From Planctomycetota bacterium (GTDB lineage Bacteria; Planctomycetota; UBA1135; GCA-002686595): a DNA stretch of 64,000 bases. The position numbers were made by a program, and so were the translations under genes. The notes beneath the pieces are model-generated. The model was not told the origin of the DNA and did no database searches. It was given only the letters and a program-made list of their open reading frames with translations. Shown in pieces: positions 9,407 to 18,324 of this stretch. Where the stretch lies: contig SIAI01000004.1 in assembly GCA_009691855.1 (NCBI GenBank), positions 89,536 through 153,535 of the forward strand, written 5' to 3'. Within the stretch, counting starts at the first letter, position 1, and each line of letters starts with the position of its first letter.

Positions 9407-10381
9407 TCACCCGTCCGCGAGATCCATCCGAAGGTGGACCTCGCCGGTGAACTCGCTCGAGGTTTCGTACGCCGCGCCTTCGACCGTGTTCGTCGTCGTA
9501 TCGCGCACGCCGAGGCGAGTCTCACCTTCCAGCGAGAGCATTCGCGCGTGCCCGTGCGTCCGATCCCAGCGCAGTTCTCCTTCGAGCTTGGAGGAGTCCT
9601 CCACGCGCATGCTCCCCGACGACTCGCTCAACTCCGAGGACGACGAGCCTTCGATCTGCAGGCGGATCGTGGCCAGCTCGACGTCCCCCTCGACCCTCGT
9701 GCCCTCGTAGGTCGCGGTGACCTTCGTGTGCCGGTTGGCGCGCAGCTGATCCTCCGCGGCGATCTCGTCGGGTGCTTCGTCGTGGTCCCAGATCCTGAGG
9801 TCGCCACCGGGGCTCAGCAGATCCTGGCCGAGCTCGATCTGCCATTGGTCGCCGACCGCGACTTCACCGGCCGGGAGCAGCGCGCGCAGGTCCATGTCTT
9901 CCTCGAGGCCGCGGAGCAGGTACTCCTCGCCCGTCTCGCCCTCGGCGAAGGCGGCGACGAACTTCTGCTCCTCTTCGTCCCAGGTGAAGACGACCTCACC
10001 ACCCGCCAGCTTGCTCTCCATGTCTCCCTCGTGCGACTGCTCGGGATCGTCGGGAGACTCCTGCCTCTCGCTGCCCGAGAGCTCCTCGAAGCTGCGCCTG
10101 ACCTTGCGGGGCTGACCCTCGGCCACTGCCTCGAAGAGGTCGTGCACGACGTAGGAGTACTCGAGGTGGACGCGCAGGCCGACATCCGAGCCCAGGTCTT
10201 CGACCTCTTGCCCGTCGATCGTCATCGACACCGAAGCGAGGGTCAGGTCGTGCGTGAGCTGCACGCTGCGAGTCAGGCGCGCGTCCGGTTCGACGTGGAA
10301 GCGGAGCTCGTCCCCGCGGCCCTCGCCCAGGCCGGCGACGGTCGAAACGAACAGACACAACCGGAGTCCATTCCTGTGCAT
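9407..10381 (-). CDS. Secreted hypothetical protein
   Basis: The ATG at 10381 is preferred because GGAGGTGAG lies upstream and a signal peptide follows (MHRNGLRLCLFVSTVAGLG). The mature 300 residues are markedly acidic (runs of Asp/Glu/Ser such as SSSSELSESSGS), predicted mostly beta, and lack cysteine-rich or catalytic motifs. This resembles the large uncharacterised exported beta proteins of Planctomycetota. It converges with xylB, the stops lying about 10 bases apart. Its codon use is less GC3-biased than its neighbours. I do not recognise a family. Confidence 0.7.
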   Translation of the reverse strand: MHRNGLRLCLFVSTVAGLGEGRGDELRFHVEPDARLTRSVQLTHDLTLASVSMTIDGQEVEDLGSDVGLRVHLEYSYVVHDLFEAVAEGQPRKVRRSFEELSGSERQESPDDPEQSHEGDMESKLAGGEVVFTWDEEEQKFVAAFAEGETGEEYLLRGLEEDMDLRALLPAGEVAVGDQWQIELGQDLLSPGGDLRIWDHDEAPDEIAAEDQLRANRHTKVTATYEGTRVEGDVELATIRLQIEGSSSSELSESSGSMRVEDSSKLEGELRWDRTHGHARMLSLEGETRLGVRDTTTNTVEGAAYETSSEFTGEVHLRMDLADG

Positions 10382-10515
10382 CGACGCCTCACCTCCTCGC
10401 CCGAGGTTCCGGCGCCGAAGCGCGACGCGCAAGCAGAATGGCGCCGATTCTCGGCGTCGGGCTTCGGCGCCGTGACGTCCTCCACGTATGTGCAGTGGAG
10501 TTGCCTGGTTGCGCG

Positions 10516-10611
10516 GTTTGCCGGCGAGGCGGGCTTTGCGTACACCCGGGCGAAGGCCCGGGCTTCTAGGGGAAGGGAGAGCGAAGGCGGCCTCGGGCGC
10601 GTTCCCTGGGT
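10516..10611 (+). repeat. RAYT-associated REP-like repeat, copy 1
   Basis: About 96 bases run from GTTTGCCGGCGAGGCGGGC to GCGTTCCCTGGGT and contain the near-palindrome GAAGGCCCGGGCTTC. Copies 2 (11729-11825, direct) and 3 (12006-12099, inverted) share the core GAAGGCCCGGGC-T-TCTAGGGGAAGG with few differences. Copies 1 and 2 flank the RAYT gene in the same orientation. Confidence 0.85.
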
Positions 10612-11000
10612 ACAAGCGCTTCAGGTGGGGCTGGGGTAAGGGGCGCAGCGACGGCGCAACGAACTGTGCTCACTCAGGGCACCGCGAATGAGGTGCTGCG
10701 AGTCCGCACCGAGACTCGGATCGAGTTCGCGAGGGGCGCGGACGCTGATGGAGACGAAGACGAACGGGCGTCGAGTCGGGGTCGGAGATTCTCGATGAGG
10801 TGCGCGGCCGAGCGCATCTCGGGAACCTCGCTCATTCAGTTCGGCGAGCGCGACTTGCTCGCTCGCGGCACTGCGGCTTCGAGCTCGCGCTGAGTACTTG
10901 AACTCGGCGACTGTCGCCCGCGAACCTCGCGCTATCAGGATTCTACGAGGAATTCTGAGTTTCTCGCGAACCGTTCGCGCGCCCGACAGTGCTCGTGTTC
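10612..11000. other. Non-coding stretch upstream of the RAYT gene
   Basis: This holds the presumed leader and promoter region of the transposase gene. Short open frames here show no codon bias or recognisable domain. AT content is locally higher near 10930-10965 (GATTCTACGAGGAATTCTGAG), where a promoter could lie, but I cannot assign one. Confidence 0.4.
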
Positions 11001-11678
11001 ATGAGGACGAAGAGACTCCGACAACGCGAGTTCGGGTTCGTGAACTGGGGCGGCAAGCGACGCGGTGCCGGACGCAAGCCGAAGGACGAGCGCGCGGGGG
11101 TGTCACATCGACGGCGAGCGAAGCTCGACGCGCATCATCCCGTGCTCGTCACGCTGCGCGTCGCGGCGCGCTTGCCGAGCTTGCGCTGCGCTGCGGCGCA
11201 CGAGGTCGTGCGCGGCGCGATTGCGGAGTCGTCGGAGCGTGGCGACTTCCAGGTGATCGTGCACAGCGTGCAGATGAACCACATCCATCTCGTCGTCGAG
11301 GCGCGGAGCTCGGACGCGCTGGCGCGCGGCGTGAACGCGCTCGGGGCGCGGATCGCGAAGCGGCTGAACAAGCTGTGGCGGCGGTGCGGGCAGGTGTTGC
11401 CGGATCGGTTCCACTCGCGGGCGCTGAAGACTCCGCGCGAGTGTCGCATCGCGTTGATCTACGTGCTGCAGAACGCTCGCAAGCACGGCTCGTGGCGCGC
11501 CAGGATGCCGGACGTGTACTCGTCGGGGCCGCTGTTCGACGGGTGGACTTCGGGCATGGACAACCGCGCTCAATCGAGACGCTCGTACATCGGCAAGCCG
11601 CGCACGTGGTTGCTCACGCTCGGTTGGATGCGCCACGGGCTCATCGATCCGAAGGAGGTGCCTGCGGCCGCGGCGTGA
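11001..11678 (+). CDS. REP-associated tyrosine transposase (RAYT, Y1 family)
   Basis: A single-strand DNA transposase related to IS200/IS605 TnpA. The N-terminus has the arginine/glycine-rich motif FVNWGGKRRGAGRKPK (about 13-28), characteristic of RAYTs from deltaproteobacterial and planctomycete relatives. The HUH pair is NHIHLVVEA (about 92-100), and the candidate catalytic tyrosine lies in IYVLQNARKH (about 152-161). Length of 225 residues is typical. ATG 11001 is chosen; GTG 10989 is an in-frame alternative. The gene is flanked by direct copies of a REP-like repeat plus an inverted third copy, the expected REPtron context. RAYTs usually move REP elements rather than themselves. Confidence 0.88.
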   Translation: MRTKRLRQREFGFVNWGGKRRGAGRKPKDERAGVSHRRRAKLDAHHPVLVTLRVAARLPSLRCAAAHEVVRGAIAESSERGDFQVIVHSVQMNHIHLVVEARSSDALARGVNALGARIAKRLNKLWRRCGQVLPDRFHSRALKTPRECRIALIYVLQNARKHGSWRARMPDVYSSGPLFDGWTSGMDNRAQSRRSYIGKPRTWLLTLGWMRHGLIDPKEVPAAAA

Positions 11679-11728
11679 GGCGTTCAGTCGGGCGGACGTG
11701 CGCGACGAGGTGTTCGCTGGTCGAGGGC

Positions 11729-11825
11729 GTTTGCGGGCGAGGCGGGTTCGCCGGACACCAGAGCGAAGGCCCGGGCCTCTAGGGGAAGGAAGCGCGAAGG
11801 CAGGGTCTTGGCGCGTTCCCTGGGT
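11729..11825 (+). repeat. RAYT-associated REP-like repeat, copy 2
   Basis: Direct-orientation copy of the 10516-10611 repeat, from GTTTGCGGGCGAGGCGGG to GCGTTCCCTGGGT, with the central palindrome AGGCCCGGGCCT perfect here. It lies 50 bases after the RAYT stop codon. Confidence 0.85.
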
Positions 11826-11907
11826 CGTGAGGCTTCGGGTGAATTGCACTGGGACGCAGCGAGCCCGCTGGAGCCTGACCATCGTCAACGAGTGCTCGAC
11901 GCAGGCT

Positions 11908-12050
11908 CCCGAAGCGCGGCAGCTCAGGGAACCGGTCACACCTCGCCTTTCTCCCGAAGCGCCACGAGTCCCACGACACCTTGCCTTCGCCCGAAGCGCT
12001 ACGATCCAGGGAACCCGCCAACACCTTGCCTTCGCCCTCCTTCCCCTAGA
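11908..12050. repeat. Degenerate tandem repeat next to REP copy 3
   Basis: Three successive units of roughly 38-46 bases each begin with CCGAAGCG and end in ACACCTCGCCTT or ACACCTTGCCTTCGCC. The last unit runs into REP copy 3, whose end also carries ACACCTTGCCTTCGCC. This looks like repeated partial duplication of the REP end. The 509-base gap 11679-12187 otherwise holds no gene. Confidence 0.65.
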
Positions 12051-12099
12051 GGCCCGGGCCTTCGGCTTGACATCCGGCATCCCCGCCTCGCCGGCAAAC
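12006..12099 (-). repeat. RAYT-associated REP-like repeat, copy 3 (inverted)
   Basis: The reverse complement reads GTTTGCCGGCGAGGCGGG and ends in GGGTTCCCTGG, matching copies 1 and 2 with the same GAAGGCCCGGGCCTCTAGGG core. Together with copy 2 it forms a large inverted pair about 180 bases apart. Confidence 0.85.
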
Positions 12100-12132
12100 C
12101 TCAGCGACGAGGGAACGCCTCTTCACGCGTCC

Positions 12133-12156
12133 CCTCGTCCTCGTCCTCGTCCTCGC
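12133..12156. repeat. Hexanucleotide microsatellite CCTCGT
   Basis: Four tandem units (CCTCGT three times, then CCTCGC) just downstream of the stop of the minus-strand gene at 12188. Confidence 0.7.
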
Positions 12157-12187
12157 GCTCGCTCACGCCCGCGAGTCACACGCCCGC

Positions 12188-13465
12188 TCACTCCACCGGC
12201 CACCACACCTGCGTGCGCCACGTGCTCGCGTCCGGTTCCAGACCCGGGTCCGTCCAGTACACCTCCCAGAACGGCCCGCTCGCCTTCAACTTCTGCTCCC
12301 GGATCCACGCGCCGAGGCGCTCGTAGCTCTGCTCGAGCTTGTCGTACGGGCCGACGTGCCAGGTCATCGCGGCGCGGCCGGCGGGGAGCTCGGAGAGCTG
12401 CACGCGGCCCGTGGGCTTGAACGCGGTGCGCACGGCGATGCCGCTCTCGAGCTCGATCTCGTGCTCCTCGTGGTCGATGCGGTGGTAGCGCGTGAACGGG
12501 GGACCGGCGGGCTGCACGCCCAGCTTGGCGAGGACGCCGCCGATCTCGGGCAGGAGCGCGGCCAGCGTGATGCTGACCTTGTCGTCGGGGATCGTCACGC
12601 GGATCGAGGCCACGAGCTCCTGCGCGTGCGTCTCGAGCACGCACTTCGACGCGTCCGCCGGCGGCGCCTGGGCGCGCTTCGACGGGTCGGCGATCGCCGC
12701 GGCGACCTCGACGGGCGGCGCGACCTCGGCGGGCGTGAGCTCGCGGTGCACGACGGACTCGACGCGGTAGAGAATGCTCACCATCGGCGCGTGCGCCGGC
12801 TCCTGCATCTGCTCGTCGCCACCGAACTGCGCGCCGAGGATCTCCTGCACGCGCTCGTGCGGGTAGAGGACGCCGTCCACCGCCTTCCACGCGCGGAAGC
12901 TCCACACCATCGGCAGCTGCTCGCCGGTCGGGCCGGGGAAGACGAGCGCCACGCGCGCGAGCTGGTTCGTCTCGGCGTCGAGGTACCAGCGCTCGGCCGC
13001 ACCCTCGCGCGGCCGCATCTCGAGCTCGTATTGCGCGCGCCCGTCGCGCTCGACCCGGCCCAGCGTATGCGCGCTCGCGTACAGCGAGCGCCACGGCGCG
13101 CTGCGACAGATCGCCCATAGCCGGCGCGGCGGACCCTGCGAGGCGCCTTCCTTGACCATCACGCCGAAGCCGGGGTCCGTGCTCCACGAGACGCGTCCGT
13201 CGGTGCCCTGCGTGTTGGCGCCGTCGCCGCTCCACATGGGGTTGTGGAGCACCTGCTCGCCGCCGTCCACGAGGCGATAGCGGTCCTCGAAGGGCGCGTG
13301 CACGTTCGAGCCGGTCATCTCCATCCGTCCGCGCATGACGATGCCGTGGATGCGCGCGCGGGCCTCGAGCGCGCCGAGCGCGCCCTCGCGCCGATCGAGC
13401 AGCGCGGCGGCCTCGGGGAGCTCGGACTGGGGCAGGAAGGCGAGCAGGAGCGTGGGGCAGAGCAT
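12188..13465 (-). CDS. Exported LolA-like / GyrI-like two-domain protein
   Basis: The 425-residue product begins with a short signal-like leader (MLCPTLLLAFLP). Residues about 35-240 look like an outer-membrane-lipoprotein-sorting type beta domain (RMEMTGSNVHAPFEDRYRLVDG, then YLDAETNQLARVALVFPG). Residues about 260-425 match the GyrI-like / AraC effector-binding fold: GPPFTRYHRID, then an alternating strand region and the terminal FWEVYWTDPGLEPD and TQVWWPVE. GyrI-like domains bind small hydrophobic molecules, usually in the cytoplasm on regulators. Here no DNA-binding domain is present and the protein appears exported, so it is more likely a periplasmic ligand carrier. Divergent from the sigma-factor gene. 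Confidence 0.7.
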   Translation of the reverse strand: MLCPTLLLAFLPQSELPEAAALLDRREGALGALEARARIHGIVMRGRMEMTGSNVHAPFEDRYRLVDGGEQVLHNPMWSGDGANTQGTDGRVSWSTDPGFGVMVKEGASQGPPRRLWAICRSAPWRSLYASAHTLGRVERDGRAQYELEMRPREGAAERWYLDAETNQLARVALVFPGPTGEQLPMVWSFRAWKAVDGVLYPHERVQEILGAQFGGDEQMQEPAHAPMVSILYRVESVVHRELTPAEVAPPVEVAAAIADPSKRAQAPPADASKCVLETHAQELVASIRVTIPDDKVSITLAALLPEIGGVLAKLGVQPAGPPFTRYHRIDHEEHEIELESGIAVRTAFKPTGRVQLSELPAGRAAMTWHVGPYDKLEQSYERLGAWIREQKLKASGPFWEVYWTDPGLEPDASTWRTQVWWPVE

Positions 13466-13566
13466 CGGGCGACCTCGCAGGGGCTTGGTATCGTAGGGGA
13501 CGAGCGGCGCGCCATCGAAGGGCGCGCTCCGATCGATACGCGAAACGAGCGCCGATTCATCGCCGC

Positions 13567-14274
13567 GTGGAACCCGGAATCTTCCCCACCACGATCTGGT
13601 CGCAGGTGCGCCTCGGCGGCGCCTCGGCGGGCGCGCCCGCGCGCGACGAGGCCCTGGCCGAGCTCGCGCGTCGCTACCAAGCGCCGGCCGAGGCCTATCT
13701 CCGCGCCGCCCTGCGTCTTTCGCGCGAGGAGGCTCACGAGCTGTTCCAGGAGTTCTTCGCCTGGATGCTCTCGAGCGACTTCCTGGCCAAGGCCGAGCGC
13801 GAGCGCGGGCGCTTCCGCGCGTTCGTCAAGGTGGCGCTCAAGCGCTTCGCCAGCGACGCACGTCGGCGCGAGCTCGCCCAGAAGCGCGGCGGTGGCGAGC
13901 GACCCGTCGCGCTCGACGCGGAGGACGTGCCGGAGCTCGCCGACCGCAGCGCGCAGAGCCCCGAGGAGCTCCTCGACCAGGCCTGGAAGGCGGCGCTGAT
14001 CGACGGAGCGTTCGCGCGTCTGCGTACCGAGCTCGAGGCGCGCGGTCGCGCGCCGGCCTTCGCCGTGTTCGCCGACACCTACCTCGCCGCCGGGCCGGAG
14101 CCCGACTACAAGACGCTCGCCGCGCGTCACGGCTGCACGACCACCGACATCTCCAACTGGCTGCAGCGCGCGAAGCAGCGCTTCCGCGAGCTCCTGCGCG
14201 CAGCGGTGCTGGAGACGGTGCGCGATCCGGCCGAGCTGGGCGCCGAGCTCGCCTGGTTGTTCGAGGAGGCATGA
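13567..14274 (+). CDS. ECF-type RNA polymerase sigma factor
   Basis: The 235-residue product opens with the FPTTIWSQV segment seen at the start of many planctomycete ECF sigma factors, then has a region 2 helix (ALAELARRYQAPAEAYLRAAL, DFLAKAERERGRFRAFVKVALKRF). A C-terminal region 4-like helix-turn-helix follows (DYKTLAARHGCTTTDISNWLQRAKQRFRELL, about 180-210). GTG at 13567 fits the family N-terminus although no Shine-Dalgarno sequence is clear. The gene overlaps the Ser/Thr kinase gene by ATGA; in this phylum such sigma factors are typically paired with a kinase that likely controls their activity. Confidence 0.9.
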   Translation: MEPGIFPTTIWSQVRLGGASAGAPARDEALAELARRYQAPAEAYLRAALRLSREEAHELFQEFFAWMLSSDFLAKAERERGRFRAFVKVALKRFASDARRRELAQKRGGGERPVALDAEDVPELADRSAQSPEELLDQAWKAALIDGAFARLRTELEARGRAPAFAVFADTYLAAGPEPDYKTLAARHGCTTTDISNWLQRAKQRFRELLRAAVLETVRDPAELGAELAWLFEEA

Positions 14275-16694
14275 GCGAGAAACTCACACCCGCCGCGCGC
14301 GCGCGTCTGCTGCGCGCTGCTGCCCAGCCGAGCGCGGCGGGCGAGCTGCTCTACGGGCGCTATCGCATCACGCGCGAGCTCGGCCGCGGCGGGATGGGGG
14401 TCGTGTACGAGGCCGAGGACGTGGCCCTGCGGCGGCGCGTCGCGCTCAAGGTCCTGCGCCTGCCGGCCCAGCTCGGGCCGGGCCTGGCCGAGCAGGTGCT
14501 GCGCGAGGCGCGCGCCGCCGCGCGCCTCGACCACCCCAACATCGCCGCCGTCTACGACGCGCACGACGACGCCATCGCGCTGCAGTTCATCGAGGGCCGG
14601 CCGCTGTCGGAGATCGAGAAACCCGAGCTGCGCCGGCTCGTCGGCTGGCTGCGCGACGCGGCGCTGGCCGTGCACCACGCGCACGAGCAGGGCATCGTGC
14701 ACCGCGACCTGAAGCCCCACAACCTGATGATCGACGGCGAGCGCGTGGTCGTGACCGACTTCGGGCTCGCCAAGGAGCTCGCGCTCGACACCTCGCAGTC
14801 GCTCTCCGGCGCGGTGCTCGGCACGCCGAGCTACATGCCGCCCGAGCAGGCCGGCGGCCGCGCGCGCGAGGTGGACGCGCGCTCGGACGTGTACGCGCTG
14901 GGCGCGACGCTGTACGACCGCCTGGCCGGCCGGCCGCCGTTCGTGGACAAGGACCTGGTCGCGCTGCTGCGCGCGGTCGTCGAGGACGAGCCGCCGCCGC
15001 TCGCGAGTCTCGCGCCCGACGTGCCGCGCGATCTGGCCTTGGTCGTGCACAAGTGTCTGGCCAAGGAGAAGGAGCGCCGCTACGCCAGCGCGAAGGAGCT
15101 GGCCGAGGACCTCACGCGCTGGCTGGCCGGCGAACCCGTGCGCGCCGAGGCGCCGACGCTCGCGTATCGCCTGGAGAAGTTCGTGCGCCGCAACCGCGCC
15201 TGGGTCGCGGCCGCGCTCGTGCTGGCGCTGTTCGCGCTGGGCGCGGGCGCGGTGCTGTGGAGCGAGCGCGCCCAGAACGACGCGATCGCCGCGGTCCTCA
15301 GCACGCTCGACCCCGCCAACCAGCACCTCGCCAACGCGCGCGTCCTCGTGCGCCGCAGCCAGGCGGAGGCGGACGCGGAGCTCGAGCTCGGGATCGACCT
15401 GTGCCAGCGCTTCCTGGCCCGGCGTCCGGCGGCGGAGATCGAGGCCAAGCTCGGACAGCTGTTGCGCGAGCACCGTCTGTTCGACGAGGCGCTGGCGGCC
15501 TTCGATCGCACGCTGGCGCTCGCGCCCGGCTACGGTCCGGCGCGGCTCGAGCGCGGGCTGTTGCTCGCGAAGCTGCAGCAGGAGCGCGTCACCGCCGGCG
15601 ACGCGCCTGCCGCCGAGGCGCTGCGCGCGCGCGCGCTCGACGATCTCGCGGTGGTGGACGACGGCGGAGTCCTGCTGGAGACCTTCGCGCGCGTGCTGGG
15701 CGGCGCCGAGCGCGCGCGTCTCTCCGGCCAGCCCGACGAGGCGCGGCGTCTGTACGCCGAGGCCGCCAGCCTCGACCCGACGCGCGTCGAGCCGGCGCTG
15801 GCGCTCGCGCCGCTTTCCCTGGAGCGCGGCGACCTGGATTCCGCGCTGACGCAGGCGATGAGCGCCATGGACCTCTTCCGTGGCTTCGCGCCGGCCTACG
15901 TGGCGCAGGCTGCGGCGCGCGTGAGCGGTGACGCCTCGGCCGAGGCCCCGACGCAGGAGCTCGAGGGCTTCGAGGGCCGCTTCGGCGACTATCCCGCGCT
16001 GCTCGTGCTGCGCCCGAGCACCGCGCTGGCCTACGCGAACCGCGGCCAGGGCGAGCTGCGCCAGGCGGCGCGCCGCGCGGCCGAGGGCGATCTGGCCGAG
16101 GCGAGCTCGGCCGTCGAACGCGCCAAAGAAGACCTGGAGCGCGCGCTGACGATCGAGCCCGAGCTCGCCGCGGCGCGCAGCGACCGCGCGCTGGTCGAGC
16201 TCGCCCTGTCGCGGCTCGGCGACGCGTCCGCCGACTTTGCTCGCGCCCGCGCCGAGCTGGAGCATGCCTTGGCGCTCGCCCCGGAATCGGCGGCGTACCT
16301 GGCGAATCTGGCGCTGCTCACGCGCCGCGCGGCCGAGCGCGACCCGCGCGCGTCGCCCGCGCGCGTCGAGTCCGTGCTCGCCCGCCTCGATGCCGCGCTC
16401 GCGCGCGCCGGCGGTGACGCGACGCTGTGGCTCGAGCGCGCGCAGCTTCTCGCCCTGCGCGCCGCCGCGCCCGGCGCGATCCGCGCCGAGGCCGACCGCG
16501 CCGCGGCGCGCGCCGCCTTCGAGAGCGCCATCGCGCTGGAACCCTGGAGCGCCCGGCCCCGCGGTCTGCGCGGCCTTGCGCGCCAGGCCTGGGGCGAGCT
16601 GGACGGCGCGCGCGAGGACATCGAGGCCGCGCTGTTCCTCGGCGCGGACGCCGAGCTCCGCCCGCGCCTCGCCGCGGCGTTGACGGCGCGCTAG
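14271..16694 (+). CDS. Membrane Ser/Thr protein kinase with TPR repeats
   Basis: Residues about 29-290 form a complete Hanks-type kinase. The features are the glycine loop LGRGGMGVVYEAE (about 37), VALKVLRL with the ATP lysine, HRDLKPHNLM (about 144-153), DFGLAKE (about 163), and the activation-segment end GTPSYMPPEQ (PPE in place of APE). A single transmembrane helix follows (about 309-330, WVAAALVLALFALGAGAVLW). The remaining 470 residues are Ala-rich TPR-type helices that would lie outside the cytoplasm. The start overlaps the sigma-factor stop, so the kinase and sigma factor are translationally coupled and probably form one signalling unit. Length 807. Confidence 0.93.
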   Translation: MSEKLTPAARARLLRAAAQPSAAGELLYGRYRITRELGRGGMGVVYEAEDVALRRRVALKVLRLPAQLGPGLAEQVLREARAAARLDHPNIAAVYDAHDDAIALQFIEGRPLSEIEKPELRRLVGWLRDAALAVHHAHEQGIVHRDLKPHNLMIDGERVVVTDFGLAKELALDTSQSLSGAVLGTPSYMPPEQAGGRAREVDARSDVYALGATLYDRLAGRPPFVDKDLVALLRAVVEDEPPPLASLAPDVPRDLALVVHKCLAKEKERRYASAKELAEDLTRWLAGEPVRAEAPTLAYRLEKFVRRNRAWVAAALVLALFALGAGAVLWSERAQNDAIAAVLSTLDPANQHLANARVLVRRSQAEADAELELGIDLCQRFLARRPAAEIEAKLGQLLREHRLFDEALAAFDRTLALAPGYGPARLERGLLLAKLQQERVTAGDAPAAEALRARALDDLAVVDDGGVLLETFARVLGGAERARLSGQPDEARRLYAEAASLDPTRVEPALALAPLSLERGDLDSALTQAMSAMDLFRGFAPAYVAQAAARVSGDASAEAPTQELEGFEGRFGDYPALLVLRPSTALAYANRGQGELRQAARRAAEGDLAEASSAVERAKEDLERALTIEPELAAARSDRALVELALSRLGDASADFARARAELEHALALAPESAAYLANLALLTRRAAERDPRASPARVESVLARLDAALARAGGDATLWLERAQLLALRAAAPGAIRAEADRAAARAAFESAIALEPWSARPRGLRGLARQAWGELDGAREDIEAALFLGADAELRPRLAAALTAR

Positions 16695-16755
16695 GAATTC
16701 TGCGTGCCGTCTCGCACCGTGTAACCGGAGCGAGCAGCGGCGGTAGGGGTCGGAG

Positions 16756-18246
16756 ATGAGGGAACGCGCTCTGGCGGGGCTCGCGGTCGTGTTCGGCGCC
16801 GTCGGCCTGGCGTGGCTGGCGCTCGACGCAGAGTCCGGCGTCCCCCTGGCGAGCGCGAGGAGCGAGCGGACGGCTTCGAGCGCGGAACGGAGTACGGACG
16901 AGCTCCGCGCTGCGCCCGCGCTCGCGCACCTTGACGCGCGCCTGCGCGAGGCGAGCGGTGAGCCCGCGCGCGGCGTGCGCGTCACGCTGCGCGTGGAGGG
17001 GCGCGCGGCGACCTCGGGCCCATGGACCGCAGCCACCGACGACGACGGCGGCTGCGCCTTCGAGTTTCCGGGCGACCTGTCGTTGGCGCTCGAGTTCGGA
17101 CGGGACGGTGGTGCGCTGCTCGGTCTCGATCCGCAGCCCTCCAGCGAGTCCCTGCGCCTCGCGCCGGGCGAGCGCGCCGTGCGCGAGTGGACGCTGCGCT
17201 CGGGCTGTCGCCTCTCGGGCACGGTGAGCGATCAGGACGCGCGCGTGCTGGGCGAGCTCGAGCTCGAGCTGCGCGAGTGCCCGGCCGCGCGCGCGCAGGC
17301 CTGCTGGGGCGACGGGCTCGCGGCGCTCTCGACCAGCGCGAGCTCGGCCCGCACGCTGAGCGCGCGCGACGGGAACTTCGCCTTCGCCGGCGTCCCGCCC
17401 GGCGGCTGGGCGCTGTTCGTGCGCGGCGGCGAGGACCTGCCGCGCGCCGCGTACCTGTTCCGCGTGGGGGCCGAGGAGCGCGCACGACACCTGCCTCTGG
17501 TGCTGCCGCGCAGGCTGCGCGTGAGCGGGCGCGTGCTCGACGCGCAGGGCGGACCCTGCGCCGGGGCCGAGCTCGAACTCATAGGGCTCGACGCGTCCTT
17601 TCAGGCCCACGCGCACAGCGCGAGCGACGGTCGCTTCGCGCTCGGACCGCTGCTGGACGGCCGCTATCGGCTGGAGGCGCGCGGCACGGAGAGCTGCGTG
17701 CCGGCGACGGGCGTGGTGCGGGCCGGCGAAACGAGGGTCGAGCTGCGCCTGGCGCTCGGCGGCGTGCTGCGCGTGCGCGTCCACGACGGGAGCGGCGCGG
17801 CGGTGGTCGCACGCGTGGAGCTCCTCGGCCCGAGCGCGCAGAGCGAGCTCGGCAGCGACCTGCGCCTCGCCCGCCTCGCGCCCGGCCGCTACGCCGTCGT
17901 CGCGCGCGCCGCCGACGGCCGCGTCGGCGTGCTGCAGGACGTCGAGGTCGAGTCCGGGCTCGCGCCGGTGCCGCTCGACGTCGTCGTGCAGCCCGGCTGC
18001 GCGCTGCGCCTGCTCCTGCGCGGCGACGAGCGGCGTCTGTGGCGGGCCACCTGGAGCCGCACGACCGTCGCCAGCGGCTGGCTCGAGCCCGGCGGCGAGG
18101 CCAGCGTGAGTGTGCCGCCCGGCCCCGTGAGCGTGTCGTGGTGGAGCGACCTAGAGGAGAACGGCGGCGTGCGCGCGCAGGAGGAGCAGCGCGTGCTCAC
18201 GCGCACGGACGAGGTGGCGGAGTTCGGGCACGGGGCACCGCGGTGA
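16756..18246 (+). CDS. Exported protein with carboxypeptidase-regulatory-like beta domains
   Basis: ATG 16756 is preceded by GGGGTCGGAG and followed by a signal anchor (ALAGLAVVFGAVGLAWLAL). The 496 residues contain several repeats of the carboxypeptidase D regulatory / transthyretin-like fold. Each is marked by a G-x-V-x-D-x-x-G start and a GRYxLxARG-type end, for example RVSGRVLDAQGGPCAGAELELIG and GRYRLEARG at about 255-320. Such domains are structural or binding modules, not peptidases. It lies 62 bases after the kinase gene and may belong to the same operon, making it a candidate target or surface partner of that signalling unit. The next gene encodes a longer relative. Confidence 0.75.
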   Translation: MRERALAGLAVVFGAVGLAWLALDAESGVPLASARSERTASSAERSTDELRAAPALAHLDARLREASGEPARGVRVTLRVEGRAATSGPWTAATDDDGGCAFEFPGDLSLALEFGRDGGALLGLDPQPSSESLRLAPGERAVREWTLRSGCRLSGTVSDQDARVLGELELELRECPAARAQACWGDGLAALSTSASSARTLSARDGNFAFAGVPPGGWALFVRGGEDLPRAAYLFRVGAEERARHLPLVLPRRLRVSGRVLDAQGGPCAGAELELIGLDASFQAHAHSASDGRFALGPLLDGRYRLEARGTESCVPATGVVRAGETRVELRLALGGVLRVRVHDGSGAAVVARVELLGPSAQSELGSDLRLARLAPGRYAVVARAADGRVGVLQDVEVESGLAPVPLDVVVQPGCALRLLLRGDERRLWRATWSRTTVASGWLEPGGEASVSVPPGPVSVSWWSDLEENGGVRAQEEQRVLTRTDEVAEFGHGAPR

Positions 18247-18324
18247 GTTCTCTCTGTGGGTACTGCGCGCATGCTCCACGTCGCTCCGGACGATGAGCGT
18301 CGATCGGTTACGGTATCCGTCTCG

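Noticed and set aside
10666..10893. Short frame between REP copy 1 and the RAYT gene
   Set aside because: Codon third positions lack the strong GC bias of true genes here and nothing recognisable is encoded.
12133..12156. CRISPR-like array from the repeated CCTCGT units
   Set aside because: The unit is only 6 bases, with no spacers. No CRISPR array is seen anywhere in the window.
14127..17222. A 1031-residue minus-strand open frame across the kinase gene
   Set aside because: It is antisense to a convincingly annotated kinase/TPR gene; in GC-rich DNA such long antisense frames arise from codon bias, and it shows no domain.
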